Program-made: the position numbers and the translations under genes
The notes under the pieces: model-generated
What the model was told of the DNA's origin: nothing
Database searches by the model: none
The model's input: only the letters and a program-made list of their open reading frames with translations
Shown: positions 1 to 47,600 of the stretch, piece after piece
How the letters are laid out: every line of letters starts with the position of its first letter
Position numbering within the stretch: the first letter of the stretch is position 1
Origin: Glandiceps talaboti
Taxonomy: Eukaryota > Hemichordata > Enteropneusta > Spengelidae
Reading direction: 5' to 3'
DNA: 62,000 nt
NCBI RefSeq assembly: GCF_964340395.1
Contig: NC_135560.1
Location: 8,672,598 to 8,734,597 of the forward strand

Positions 1-486
1 GCTTGATGCACTCATTTGAATGCTGGAAAATATGTAAATTGTAATGTAATATTCTTGACACAAGTTAATAATTAGGGTTATGACTGAATTAGTGGTTTTA
101 TCATTGAATAATGTCAAGACACATTGATGTGTTTTGTGTGTATTTCATACAAGTGAGAGATATCAACGAAACAGTTTTTACACACAAATCTACTGTACTA
201 TCATGTGACAACACTTTGACAAATGTGTGCAGTGCCCCAATATGCAAGACATCAACGAAACAAACAGTTTTTTTACACAGAAATCTATGGTACTGTTACT
301 TCACAACCATCCCTGACAAATGTGTGCAGTGGCCCAATATGCACACAACATATATGGAATTGTATGGGAATGTGCACAGAGCATAGTGGAACCAGCACAC
401 ACACTGGAAAAGACACTACACACTAGAGATGGCAAAAATAAAACAAAAGACTAAATGAGAAATGGTGACAAAAAGGGAAATAAAAC

Positions 487-36115
<35,629 letters not shown>

Positions 36116-36629
36116 ACGGTCATAAACAAAGGTTTTGTTATGCAAATTATAAAATCAAAACACTTCACGAGTTTTTCCTGAATAAAGCTTCTGTTGCATC
36201 TGCAAACTGTCTTCTTTGTTGGTAAATGCCTATATGAAAATGCAGTCGACTATTACATAGACAGCGACAATTGTCGTACAGTACACTATGTATGAACACC
36301 ACCAGAGTCCAGTATATATGTCGCCCTCTATAGTCAATATTAGCTCTAGTATTTTGTTTTTATTTCGTCGTACTTTGTGTTCAGAGCGGTGGTGTTGGTC
36401 AGTTTACAGAGACGGAGAAGAAAGAAACATACCATCATAGTCCCCCTCTCTACAGAGGGACTGCAATACTATATTTATGCATGTAGAAAGAGCAATACAC
36501 TACCAGTTTATAATCAGAATTACAGTCTAGTGTTGAAGCACGAACAGACGTAACTACAAGTTCTGGAATGAACACAGTATTAGGTGCCTCAACATGCTCA
36601 AGTTTCAACACATACATCATGTGTGTTGA

Positions 36630-36631
<2 letters not shown>

Positions 36632-36689
<58 letters not shown>
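36632..36689 (+). repeat. (GT)n microsatellite
   Basis: Pure GT tract about 0.5 kb upstream of the CCDC171 promoter. Confidence 0.97.
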
Positions 36690-36690
<1 letters not shown>

Positions 36691-37121
36691 TCAATAGCCA
36701 AGTGAATATGTGTCTGTGCCTTACTATCTCTTCCTGGGTTAAAATGTTAAACAATATACCATATAATACTGTACTGAGAGTAAAATTGAGGTGCTGGACA
36801 ATATTTGTGTACTGTATGGCTTTTAATAATGTGTATGGTTTGAAATTGTATGCCTCTATTTCGCCTCCATCATGTCCTTATTTTCAAAAAAGTGATCACC
36901 ATGGGAGACTCCCTCCCACCAGCAATCACGGTATGCTGTTTCTCCCCAAATCAAGATGGACGGGGAGAGCTCTGATGGTCAAGTATCTCCAGGTATAAGT
37001 TACAGCTCAATGTGAGACCTCACCTTGCAAAGCCCCCATCTCTGTTTCAAGAAATATTTTATCATGTATGGATGCTCAGAGGTCGATTGCAACTTATTTA
37101 ATGTAGTGTACCAAACAATTT

Positions 37122-37242
37122 TACAAGGGGCACAGGTGCTTGTGTAGGTGGGGGCACAGGTGCTTGTATGGCTGGGGGCACAGGTGCTTGTGTAGGTGGG
37201 GGCACAGGTGCTTGTGTAGGTGGGGGCACAGGTGCTTGGGAA
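37122..37242 (+). repeat. 24-bp minisatellite, about 5 copies
   Basis: Unit GGGGCACAGGTGCTTGTGTAGGTG. The minus strand could read APVPPPTQ repeats, but the frame has no recognisable flanks, so it is treated as non-coding. Confidence 0.9.
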
Positions 37243-37429
37243 GTTGTTATATCATATAGAGAACTATAACAGTTGGGATGAACAGCAAGCAATGGAGTCT
37301 CACTGAACAGCCTGCTGACCTCATTGTTGCTACATAATTATCTATGATAAAGCAACTTTACGAGCACATGTGGGTGGGGTTCAATCTGATGGAGGAGTAT
37401 AGCTCATCTCTGTTCTTTACCTGTATGTT

Positions 37430-38546
37430 ATGTTTATGTTATGTTATGTTTATTTATTAAAGTGTCATGTGTGGACTTACCCATAGCCACACCCAGCCCC
37501 TAGGGCTTACAAGACACTAAAGTAATACAAGTCTTTAACTTATGAATAAGTAAGCGTACATAATTAAACATTGTACATAAATTCCTTTCTCTTACAAAAA
37601 GCATCACTAATAAACTTTGCTTGGTCAAATGGCGTGGTTGTCATTAAAAATTCTAGGTTTTCGACAACGTCTCTTGTGTTAAAGTGAGGAGATATTTCCC
37701 TAGCTTTTGAAAACAGAAACTCTCGAAATTCATGATAAAGTCCACAGTGAAAAAGGAAATGTATCTCATCTTCAACTGCGTCTTTGCAGAAATCACAAAG
37801 TCTTTCCTCCCTGTCTAAATTAGAAAATCTACCAGTTTCAATTTTTAAAGGAAGAATACCTAGTCTGAGCTGAGCTAAAAGTGATTGCTTACCACGTGAC
37901 AAATTATACGTTAAATAATTTTCCAGACCATAATGTTTTTTGAAAGTAACATATGTTTTTAGCTTAGGCTTTTCTTTCACATTAATTTCCCAATTATTAC
38001 CATGAAAGGTTCTCAGTTTTTCTTTCACAAACGAAATATTACATGTCTCCATATTATGAAAAATTCCTTGTAAACCAATTTCTGTAAATAATTTCAACAT
38101 ATCCTGGGCCCAATTTTTGAATTTAACTCGTAGTCCCATAAAAACACTTGTTTGGTTATCCTGTTATCTGGCATAGATAATAAACGATTCCATAATCTGG
38201 CCATATTAAGCTGGTGCCTTATCAGACAACTGTCCCAGCCCATATCTCCATTAACAGCAAGTATCGGAGCGAATTTATGGACACCGAGAAAATATCTCAT
38301 AGCCCGATTTTGAATGGCGTCACATTTCGACTTGGATTTAAAGCCCCAAATGCCAGAACAATAATCCAATATTGGGGCAACACATGAATGAAAAAGAGTT
38401 GTGAAAGTATTATACCTGAAATCTTTAAACCTATGAATTTTTAAGATTATTTCGTTCCATGTCAAAATGTGTCTGCTGTCGACAGTGCACTCACCCTGAA
38501 GCAGAGCAGAAATCAGGGATCGCTTTCTCCAGACCTTTATAAACAT
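37430..38546 (-). mobile_element. Degenerate LINE, 3' part of polymerase ORF
   Basis: Two overlapping frames (38546-38094 and 38139-37564) together give a non-LTR polymerase C terminus: FHSCVAPILDYCSGIWGFKS, NRAMRYFLGVHKFAPILAVN, GDMGWDSCLIRHQLNMARLW, then CDFCKDAVEDEIHFLFHCGL. The frame shift between them marks a dead copy. A 3'UTR with GACACTTTAATAAATAAAC and an ATAAC-type tail ends near 37430. Confidence 0.85.
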
Positions 38547-39290
38547 TCTTACATTGACACCTTTCTATGTTAGATTATTCTCACTGGAGACATCCAGTCT
38601 TACTTGGAGTATTTAAGATAAACTAGTAGTGCGAAGACAGATTATTGGCATCAACCAATCACAAATGAAGAACAGCAGCAAGGACACAAATCTTTCCAAA
38701 TATGAGATTTACAATTTGAAGACAGCAAAAATAGTGTATTTTGAGTGTTTGCACAGGTTCTGTCATTTGTTTTCAATGTTGTTGTTCCGAGTGATCACCT
38801 TCTTCCCAGAAAGGCTGTCTAATATTAGAGTATTCCTACAAGAGTGGCTTGACCATGCAACAAAAGCAACCCACTATTCCAACACGCAGACAAGAAAGAG
38901 AGTTAGAGTTGGGCTTTCTTTTTTCCCCTTTTCCTTTTCCTTGTCCGTGTTCAAATAGAGATCGTATAGCTTGCATCCATCGTACACAATACATTCAGAC
39001 ATTTCCTTTCATACCAATAATTGAATAACTAACAACAGTACCAATGCCAGTATAACTATTAACCTTAACTGGAAACTACATCACTTCAGAAGTCATCATA
39101 GATCCGAGTATCAAGTTAGGCTGCAAGATATATCCTGTCATTCCAGCAGGGTTTGCCCTATGTGTGAGGGCGCCCTTTATCACGACGTACCTTACAGACT
39201 AGAATCTAGAATCTTAAATGTGCTTACAATCTTGGCACCAGTTTATGGTTTAATATTGCTTGATTGACAACGTATAGTATGACACAATAT
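38547..39290. other. Intergenic, between LINE relic and tropomyosin 3' end
   Basis: It holds the foldback copy at 39117-39202 and a 110-codon plus-strand open frame (38629-38958) with no recognisable features. Confidence 0.55.
39117..39202. mobile_element. Second copy of the foldback family
   Basis: Read on the minus strand it begins AGTCTGTAAGGTACGTCGTG and includes GGCGCCCTCACACAT, which matches the copy at 15 kb. A decayed inverted copy of the arm (AGGCTGCAAGATATATC) forms the other end. Confidence 0.5.
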
Positions 39291-39732
39291 ATTCAACAGT
39301 ATAAGATTTATTGATCAGATTCCACAAACGAAAAAAATTACCATTCCATTCAGAGCCTGGATCTATATGCTCAGTTACATTCATTGCTGTCAGCTGCTCT
39401 GCCTTCATGAAATCATAATAATTTTTTCCATTAAAGTTAAAGAGCTCAATCATTTGACAAAATTTTCATATATGTACCTATATTTTTGTAATATCAAATA
39501 TGATATATGAAGTGTGAAAACAAAATAAGAAACACCTCTACCATAATAAAAATGTCATAAATGCAACCAAAAAATGACAAATTGCATAACTTAATATAGA
39601 GCACCAGCTAACATAATAGTAGCAAACCTTTGGAGAACCGATAGACCAAGATACAAACCAACCACCAAAGTAAATCCACTATCCACACACCTAAATGAAT
39701 CATACTTCCAAAACCCAATTTTTGTACAATGA

Positions 39733-39738
39733 TTTATT
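39733..39738 (-). terminator. Poly(A) signal of the 9-III 3'UTR
   Basis: Minus-strand TCAATAAATC about 1.3 kb past the 9-III stop, with a second AATAAA at 39312-39307. The gene therefore ends between about 39.7 and 39.3 kb. Confidence 0.6.
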
Positions 39739-41061
39739 GATGGCATTTTAACAAACAAGGCATGTCAAAAAGAAAAAGGCATGAGTAAAATAAACTACAC
39801 ACTTACTGAAAAACTAAATTGAAAATAGAAAATATAGACATGCACCAGAAGTATTTGCAAATTATTAATTTCTTACATATTACTTATCAGCTTATACAAT
39901 ATAAAGTACTACTTGCTGTCTCACACGGCCCTGGATTTTTTTTTTATGTTAAGCAATACCTAGTCTAAGAAGCTCTACTAGACTCACAAAATTTTAAAAC
40001 ATTATATATTACTTCAAGTTCTAACACTATCTCAGGGTCTCTCCTTTCTTAAAAACCAACATGGAAGTTACTTGGATGGTAACATTTTTATGAAAGAATG
40101 ATAGAATTTTGAAACAATATTTCAGAACATCTGAAGGTTCGTGTTTTTTCTTTAATGACAGACTTACAGGTTTGGGAAAAATGTAAGCTAATATAAATGA
40201 AGTAAAAAAATATGAAAGCCTGTATTATAACTGTCTAAATTTCCAAGGCTTTTGAAAGTAGTTTAAAGTCAGTTTGCCCCTGTACACTCAAGTTAAACAC
40301 ATCACCTTCGTTTATGATATACATGTTCTTGTCTACGTGAACTATAAATGGGACACATAGAAATGAAGTGTGTATGGATGAAATGAACAAAGGCAAACTG
40401 GAGGTGCTAGTCTATGTTGGCACAGTACTTGGCAGGACAATTTTAAGTAACATCTACAATACTGGGAAAGATATACAGACTGTAACCGAATGAATCACTA
40501 ATTATATGCCTCACTGACTGATGTATATTTTTTTTTCAAATAATGCAATCACTAATATTTTGTGTTGTTTCAATTCTGGCAGCATTAATACTTGCTAATT
40601 ACATTAATTCAACTTCATACAAATCATGCAATGAAACTTTTAAACAAAATAAAAATGGGATGTTAAACTTTTCTTTCGAGATTAGCTTATATTCCAGTAT
40701 GGATAATGCCAGACATGAAATCAGACCTATAACAGTGAGCAAATCTAATTCTACTATATTAAATTAAACTGTTTGGTATGAAAATGCTACATGAATTCAT
40801 CACTATTACATAAAACCCTCTGGAAAGTCGAGATAGGCGTTGGAAAAAAGTGAGCATCTAAAAACCTTACACTGTAAACAACAGCCAGAAGTTCTGTGCT
40901 ACTTGTACTAAAGTCAAAAGACATAATATCCAAACTGTGTATCTCCCTGGTAAACTGCCTGGTCTCAACATGAGGCATGCATGTATGTATGCTTGGTTGG
41001 TTGGAATTCTGATAATTTTTCCCCAGGAAACTGGCAGTCAAAGAGAGATGTGAAATTTGTA

Positions 41062-41144
41062 TTACATTGAATGAAGATCCTGCAGAGTTTGATCCAGTTC
41101 ATCGCATACAGTCTTGTATTTGTCTTTCTCAGTGTAGATTTCAT
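41062..41144 (-). CDS. Tropomyosin terminal exon 9-III (distal): residues 258-284
   Basis: It encodes [26 protein letters not shown] after a Leu, and TAA at 41064-41062. The acceptor is TTTATTTAG. Its bases from the [16 protein letters not shown] codons are virtually identical to 9-II, indicating a recent duplication or conversion. Confidence 0.94.
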
Positions 41145-41577
41145 CTAAATAAAAATAAGGAAAAAAGTTGACCAGAAAGTTAATACATATTTCATTACTG
41201 TAGGAAATTGTCTCATATACATTTTTACTATTCATACATTATCCCTCCACCTGACTTTTACACTAAGTTTCATCCAACTCAAATCCATATTGTCACTTCT
41301 CCATCTCCCCCTGACATACAATACATTTAACAAATCTGTGACATATCAGTATTTTGTGTCACTCAAGGGACCAACTACTATTGATAATTGCAAACTTCTC
41401 ACATGAGGTTTTCAATCGCAGGAAACAATACAAGCAACAATTCAGACATGGGATGTTCATTTTTTTTATTCAGTTTGGTATACTTTGTGTCTGATAAGTT
41501 GGGTGTGGCTCTTTCTATACTGTGTACTAAAACTGTATTTAGTGTTTGTTAAAGTCCACATAGGACACTTTAATAAT

Positions 41578-41621
<44 letters not shown>

Positions 41622-44600
41622 CTAGAGGAGATACAATATTAGCTGTGAGTGACTTAGAAGTGAGCTATTGGATGAAGAATAAAAGTGAAGGTGTTATCAG
41701 AAACTACTTGATGCATCAGTCAAGTTAGCTGTTAGTAGATCACTCTGAAATCATCACTTCTCTTTCCAGATAAGTACAAGTTTGAAAACAAAGCAGATAG
41801 CTAGGCAGTCTGACAGATAGCTACGCAGGCTGGTTGAATCTTTGAAAACAAAACATAGCTAGGTAGTCTGACTGCATCTTTGAAAACAAACAGTTAGCTA
41901 GGCAGTCTTGCAGAATCTGTGAAACAAAAGAGTTAGCTAGGCAGTCTACTGGAATCTGTGAAAACAAAACAGTTAGTTAGGCAGTCTATTTGTGTTACAA
42001 CACTCATATCGCAAACTTCAACTTATGTCAATCATTTTTGGAAAACAAATACCAATTTTCAATGACATAAATTTTCATTTGTGACTGAACCCATGCAAGT
42101 TCACAACTATCCATTTTTGCATTCACAGGTTTGTCAATCAAATCTCTATGTATGAAAGATGCCTTACAAAATACAAGATCACTATACATCTTTTTATTTT
42201 GTATTTTGTACAGCATCTTTTTTACAATTGATTCTGATGTTTGCTCCTTAGGAATGTTATGGAAATTTTCCTTGATAATTTACAAATAAAAAAAAAATCT
42301 CTATGTAAGGTGCTCTACTCTGTGAGACTTAAGGTTTAGAGGATAATTTCAGAACTCGGGAATACATCATGTGCACTCTCAAACAGTTACTACGCTATAT
42401 GAGACAACAGCGTCGTCTGTGACTCTGGGTTCTTTGAAAATTACATTATTACATGTGTATGTGATAGAGTTAAAGGCATCATTAGTTTTACACCAAGTGA
42501 CTCTTTTTGTGTTTTGTGATATTTTCTGAATGACCACATTTCAGTGCAACAGATCCACAACATACAGGGTTCCATGATTGATGCAGTGCAGTGTAGTCTA
42601 GTTAATAGCACACAGAAGATGACAATCATAAGTTCAATTTTCCGGTTCATAGATTCCAAGATTACAAAGTCACAAGAGAGGTATCACAGAGTCTGTATAC
42701 ATCACTACCACATGATACATTCAATGTTGGTCCATTCTCCCAGTAGATGTTGTGGAGCTTGATGCTATACAACAAAGTGATGTTGTATACTTTGCCAGAG
42801 ATGGACCACTGACAATTCCTTGATTCCCAATTGGTGCGGACTTTCAAGCTATATCACAGTGATGCTGTATGCTTGCTAAGGATGGATCACGGACACCTAT
42901 TCCTAGTACAGGGTCAAGTTTACAGCTCTCTCCCACACAATGCACTCTAGCCACAGATGAACCACTCACCATGATACCCAGACTTTCAGAAGAGCTGAAG
43001 TTAGAGAGTTTGAAACAAGTTCTCTCACACAATTCATCAAGTCAAGTATAGATCAACAACCATACATTTCAATTTTCAGAGAGATTTGCAAGTTTACAGC
43101 TCTGCAGTCTTAGCCAAGAATCAACCCCTGATCATACCAAGATTCACAGAACGACTGAGTGAGATTGCAAAGTTTGAAGCAAGCACTCTCACACAATGCA
43201 ATGCCAAGAATAAAGTAATGAAAATATTAAGATTTCCTCAGAGATTTGCAAGTTTATCGCTTTCATCCTTGCCAAGAATGGACCACTGACTATCATACCA
43301 AGATCCACAGAAGAGCTAAGATTGTAGAGTTTGACGCAATCTCTCTCTCACAACATAACACAAAGCAATGCCAAGAACAGACCAACAATGATATTCCTAT
43401 TTTCAGTAGAGAGAATATACATTACATAGTAGAGATGACTGTATAGAACAGACCACGTCATAGCCAGATTCCTTGTACAGATTTCAGAATTTCAAGCAAG
43501 TTTTCTCACACAAGGCAATGCCAAGAATAGATTGCCGACCATGTGCCTGTGTCGAGTAGAAGTTTCTAGCACTACCACACAAATAGGTCCAAGCCAAGGA
43601 TAGACATTCTTGCAAGTTAAAGTATAATTTATCTATTAACACAACAGAATAATAAGTGCTGCTGGAAAGTAGTTGACAGTTTACAACACTAAGGACAGAC
43701 TGATTTATATTTCAAGCACAGATTGCAGCATTTGTACACATAACTATGTCACAAGATACATCCTAGCATGACACAAGATTTTATTTAGTATAATATTTAT
43801 TGATCATAGATTTCATAAATTCAAGAAATACCACTCCAGCAGATTCCAAATCTACATAATTTTCATGTTTAATGCTAACAAGCTGCATCTGTTAACTAAA
43901 ATGTATAAAATCATAATTTCCGTTAAAGTTCTAATTAACCATATTTTAAATATCAAAAAGAAATTAGTAGTACTTCTCATCATCTATTATAAAATGTGAT
44001 ATCTTAGCAACAGAATATGCATTCTCGTGAAATGACAGCGATACACCGTACAAGAAACCGTAAGCATGTAACCAGCACTACCGACTATATTTGACTGAGG
44101 GTATGCATTCTGTGACAGTAGCAAACCTTTTGAGAGCGAATACACCAAGACCCAAACCAACCACTAAAGTAAAATCCACTATCCACACACCTCAATGAAT
44201 CATGCTTCAAAATCCATCATTTAGTACAATGATTTATTGATGGCATTTTAACAAACAAGGCATGTCAAAAAGAAAAAGGCATGAGTAAAATAAACTACAC
44301 ACTTACAGAAAAATAAAATGTTCAAACAGAAAATAAAGACATGCACCAGAACTATTTGCAAATTATTTATTTCTTATATGTCATTCATCTAAAGTACTAC
44401 TTGCTGTCTCACACTGCCCTTTTTTTTTTACGTTACGCAATAACAAGTCTACTATGCCTAAATAAAATAACTGTTTGGTTCCATTAACCCAACACCCCAT
44501 CTAGCTTTTCACTGCCGACCATAAACAATTTTTTTACATACTCAAGAAAAAAATAATAAATTGCAAAAATTGTGAAGTCTCACAAGAAATAGTGGATGTG

Positions 44601-47600
44601 GAAACTGCCATCAACTTAAAAAGACACTCTAAAATTGTTCTTCCAATCTGTTAATGACTTTACTCCTGATAGGATGAAATAAACAACTTAGAGACGTTTG
44701 GAAATCAATGGAAAAAAATGAACTAGAAACTCGCACACGAAAAAAAAATCCAATAAAAAAACCTACCTACCCCACCTATTCTAAATTGAGTGTAACCGAA
44801 ACCACACGATTTTCTTTTATTAGGCCTAAGCTCTACTAGACTCACAAAATTTTAAAACATTATATAATTAATACTTCTAACACTGTCTCAATCTTTACGT
44901 CTCTCAAATTTACCAAACGTGGAAGTTATTTGGATGTTAATATTTTGATGGAACGATGACATAAACAATATTTCAGAATATCTGCAGGTTTTTGTTGTTT
45001 TCTTTAACAGTCTTACAGGTGTAGAAAAAAAAGTCAAGCAATAAATGAAGTCAAAAAATATGAAAGCCTATGTAAATTTCCAAGGCTTTTGAAAGTAGTT
45101 TAAAGTCAGTTTGCCCCTATACACTCAAGTTTAACACACAAATCTTTTTGATTTTCATGTTCTTGTCTACATGAACTATAAATGGGACACACAGAAATAA
45201 AGTGTGTATGGATGACATGAACAAGGGCAAACTGGAGGTGCTAGTCTATGTTGGCACAGTACTTGGCAAGACAATTTTTAAGTACCATGTACACTAATAC
45301 ATGGGAAAGACATACAGACTGTAACCGAATGAATCAATAATTATATGCCTCACTGCCTGATGTACAGTTTCTAGTATATTCTGCTCAAAATAACTAATAT
45401 TTTGTGTTATTTCAATTCTGGCTGCGATAAATCACCTATCAAATTCAACCTCATAATCACGAACAAACGTCAAACTTTTCTTTCAAGAGTAAGTTAAATT
45501 CCAGTGTAGATAATACCAGACATGAAATCAGATCTATAACAGTGAGCATATCTAATTCTACTATTAAATCAAAATGTTTGGTATGAAAATACTACACGAA
45601 TTCATCACTATTACATTAAACCCTCGGGAAAGTCGAAATAGGCATTGGAAAAAAGTGAGCATCTAAAAACCTTACATTGTAAACAACAGCCAAAAATTTC
45701 AATGCTGTTGTACTAATCTGTAGTCAGAGACATAATACCCTAAATGTTATTTTTGGTTTCCCTTGGTACACTGCCTTGGCTCAACATGAGGCAAGTATAT
45801 ATTTGCAACATTTTTGTCCCCATGACTGGGCAGTCAGGGAGAGATGTGAAATTTGTGTTACATGGTAGAAAGATCCTGCAGAGTTTGATCCAGTTCATCG
45901 CATACAGTCTTGTATTTCTCTTTCTCACTGTAGATACCATCTGATGAATATAACGAAAGAGGTAGATGACAGTGTCAATACTCGCATTTGAAAATTTAGG
46001 AATACGACATTCTCAACACTACACTCTGTTATATTTATGTTCTCAAGAGACTGGCCATCACTCTACATAAAGTTACACACCCTTGTTGTAAAATTATCCA
46101 ATGCCGTGAAGCCTCTGAACTGAGGAGTCAAATATTCTTTCTGAAATCACATCACGTTTTATGTCAGCTTGATCTGTCTTTGGAAGCTATTACACAGCCA
46201 TTACATGTGTTTGTGACCCACTGAACTGATCTTTATAAATGGGGACCTGCTAGGATACAAATTGCAATGTGAAGGATTTAATCCTGTTACAGAGGGCACA
46301 GTGGATTGTATGCTATCCACAGAGTTGAGGAAGTATATAGGGACCTTTGTACTGATGTAAGTCCATGCCATGCTTTAAGCACAGTGTGGGGAAGTGCTCT
46401 ATAGGAATTAACATTTGACACAATCATAAATTGTTACTATTATCCAACCTCATGTACTGCGTCGTACTTCCCCTTACTGCCAATTGCTTTACCTGTTGAA
46501 ATCAAAATTTGGTTAAAAATTCAAACAGCCAAATTCCAAGCTCACAGCTGCGAGTTCTCCACAACATTTGTGAATGACATTCCCATCCACTGCAATAATA
46601 CATTGTCTAATTTTTCTTACATCTGCACGCTGACATAAAATTGTACAAAATGACACATTTTCAAAAAAAATTCATTCCATGCCAGTATTTTGTGGCACTC
46701 AACAGAACCAACAACTAGAGGAGATGCAATATCAGCTGTGAGTGACTTGGAAGTGAGCTATTGGATGAAGAATAAAAGTGAAGGTGTTATCAGAAACTAC
46801 TTCATGCATCGGTCAAGTCAGCTGTTAGTAGATCACTCTGGAATCATCACTTCTCTTTCCTGGTAAAGAGTTTCATCTATGGTGGTGAGATGTCAAAACA
46901 AAACAGTTAGCAAGACAGCTAGTCTAGTAAAATCTGGTAAAAACATGCTGTGGTTAATATCAAAATCACTACTCTACACCTAGCTCATAAAACATTGTAC
47001 ACTTTGCCACGGGATGGCAACTAATATTATGTCACAAACATGGTCAAACTACCAAATGCTGTGTTGTGCCATGGACTACAACAAAACAAGAGACAAACAT
47101 ATGTGTCCGGGATAAGCAACTGCCAAAATTTGACAAATCATGCTACTGCATAGGATCATAACAGAGGGAGAACATTGTTCCAGTGTACTGTACATGCTAT
47201 CTATGTTTTTAGTACCGGTAATCACACCTCTAGTACAGAATTCATTCAAGCATCTTACCATTTGATTTTGGTTTTGATCTACAACCCTTAGGTTGTTGTC
47301 AGATGGAAGGGATAGAAAGAAAAGCAATGATTCACTGAAGATGTGGTGCTGGCACTGGACGAAAGATGAAGATGGTCATCACCATGGTAATCAGTTGTTG
47401 GCTGACAGGACGTATCACAGCATCAGATTTAATGTTTCACGAGTGTTTATTTATAACCCTGCTATCTGTTATACAGTAGTGTGCATTACCAACGGATACT
47501 AAGTACTCTTTATATCTTTCTCATCAGCATCACATGTTTGGCATTTCTCAACAGAATGGATCACTTAAGACCAAACACGAAACACACTCACTATGACAAT

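Larger units (their letters stand above)
36116..37430. other. Intergenic, CCDC171 upstream region
   Basis: Only the (GT)n tract and the 24-bp minisatellite are recognisable. No gene or divergent first exon was identified on the plus strand. Confidence 0.6.
39290..41770 (-). repeat. Tropomyosin terminal-exon duplication unit III
   Basis: This unit and 43785-46970 share, in the same order: two AATAAA segments, a long 3'UTR with several blocks of near identity, exon 9, and the intronic element. Unit I (about 49400-51472) shares a subset. The blocks are interrupted by unit-specific insertions, including a LINE fragment in this unit. Confidence 0.85.
43785..46970 (-). repeat. Tropomyosin terminal-exon duplication unit II
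   Basis: Homologous along most of its length to 39290-41770. The blocks around 44221-44320 versus 39721-39810 and 45085-45270 versus 40255-40440 look over 90 percent identical by eye. Confidence 0.85.

Noticed and set aside
37098-37292. Proline-rich APVPPPTQ protein
   Set aside because: Follows exactly the 24-bp DNA repeat, and no start, splice or flanking coding signal was found.
38629-38958. 109-residue plus-strand frame
   Set aside because: No recognisable domain, no splice or promoter context, next to a LINE relic.
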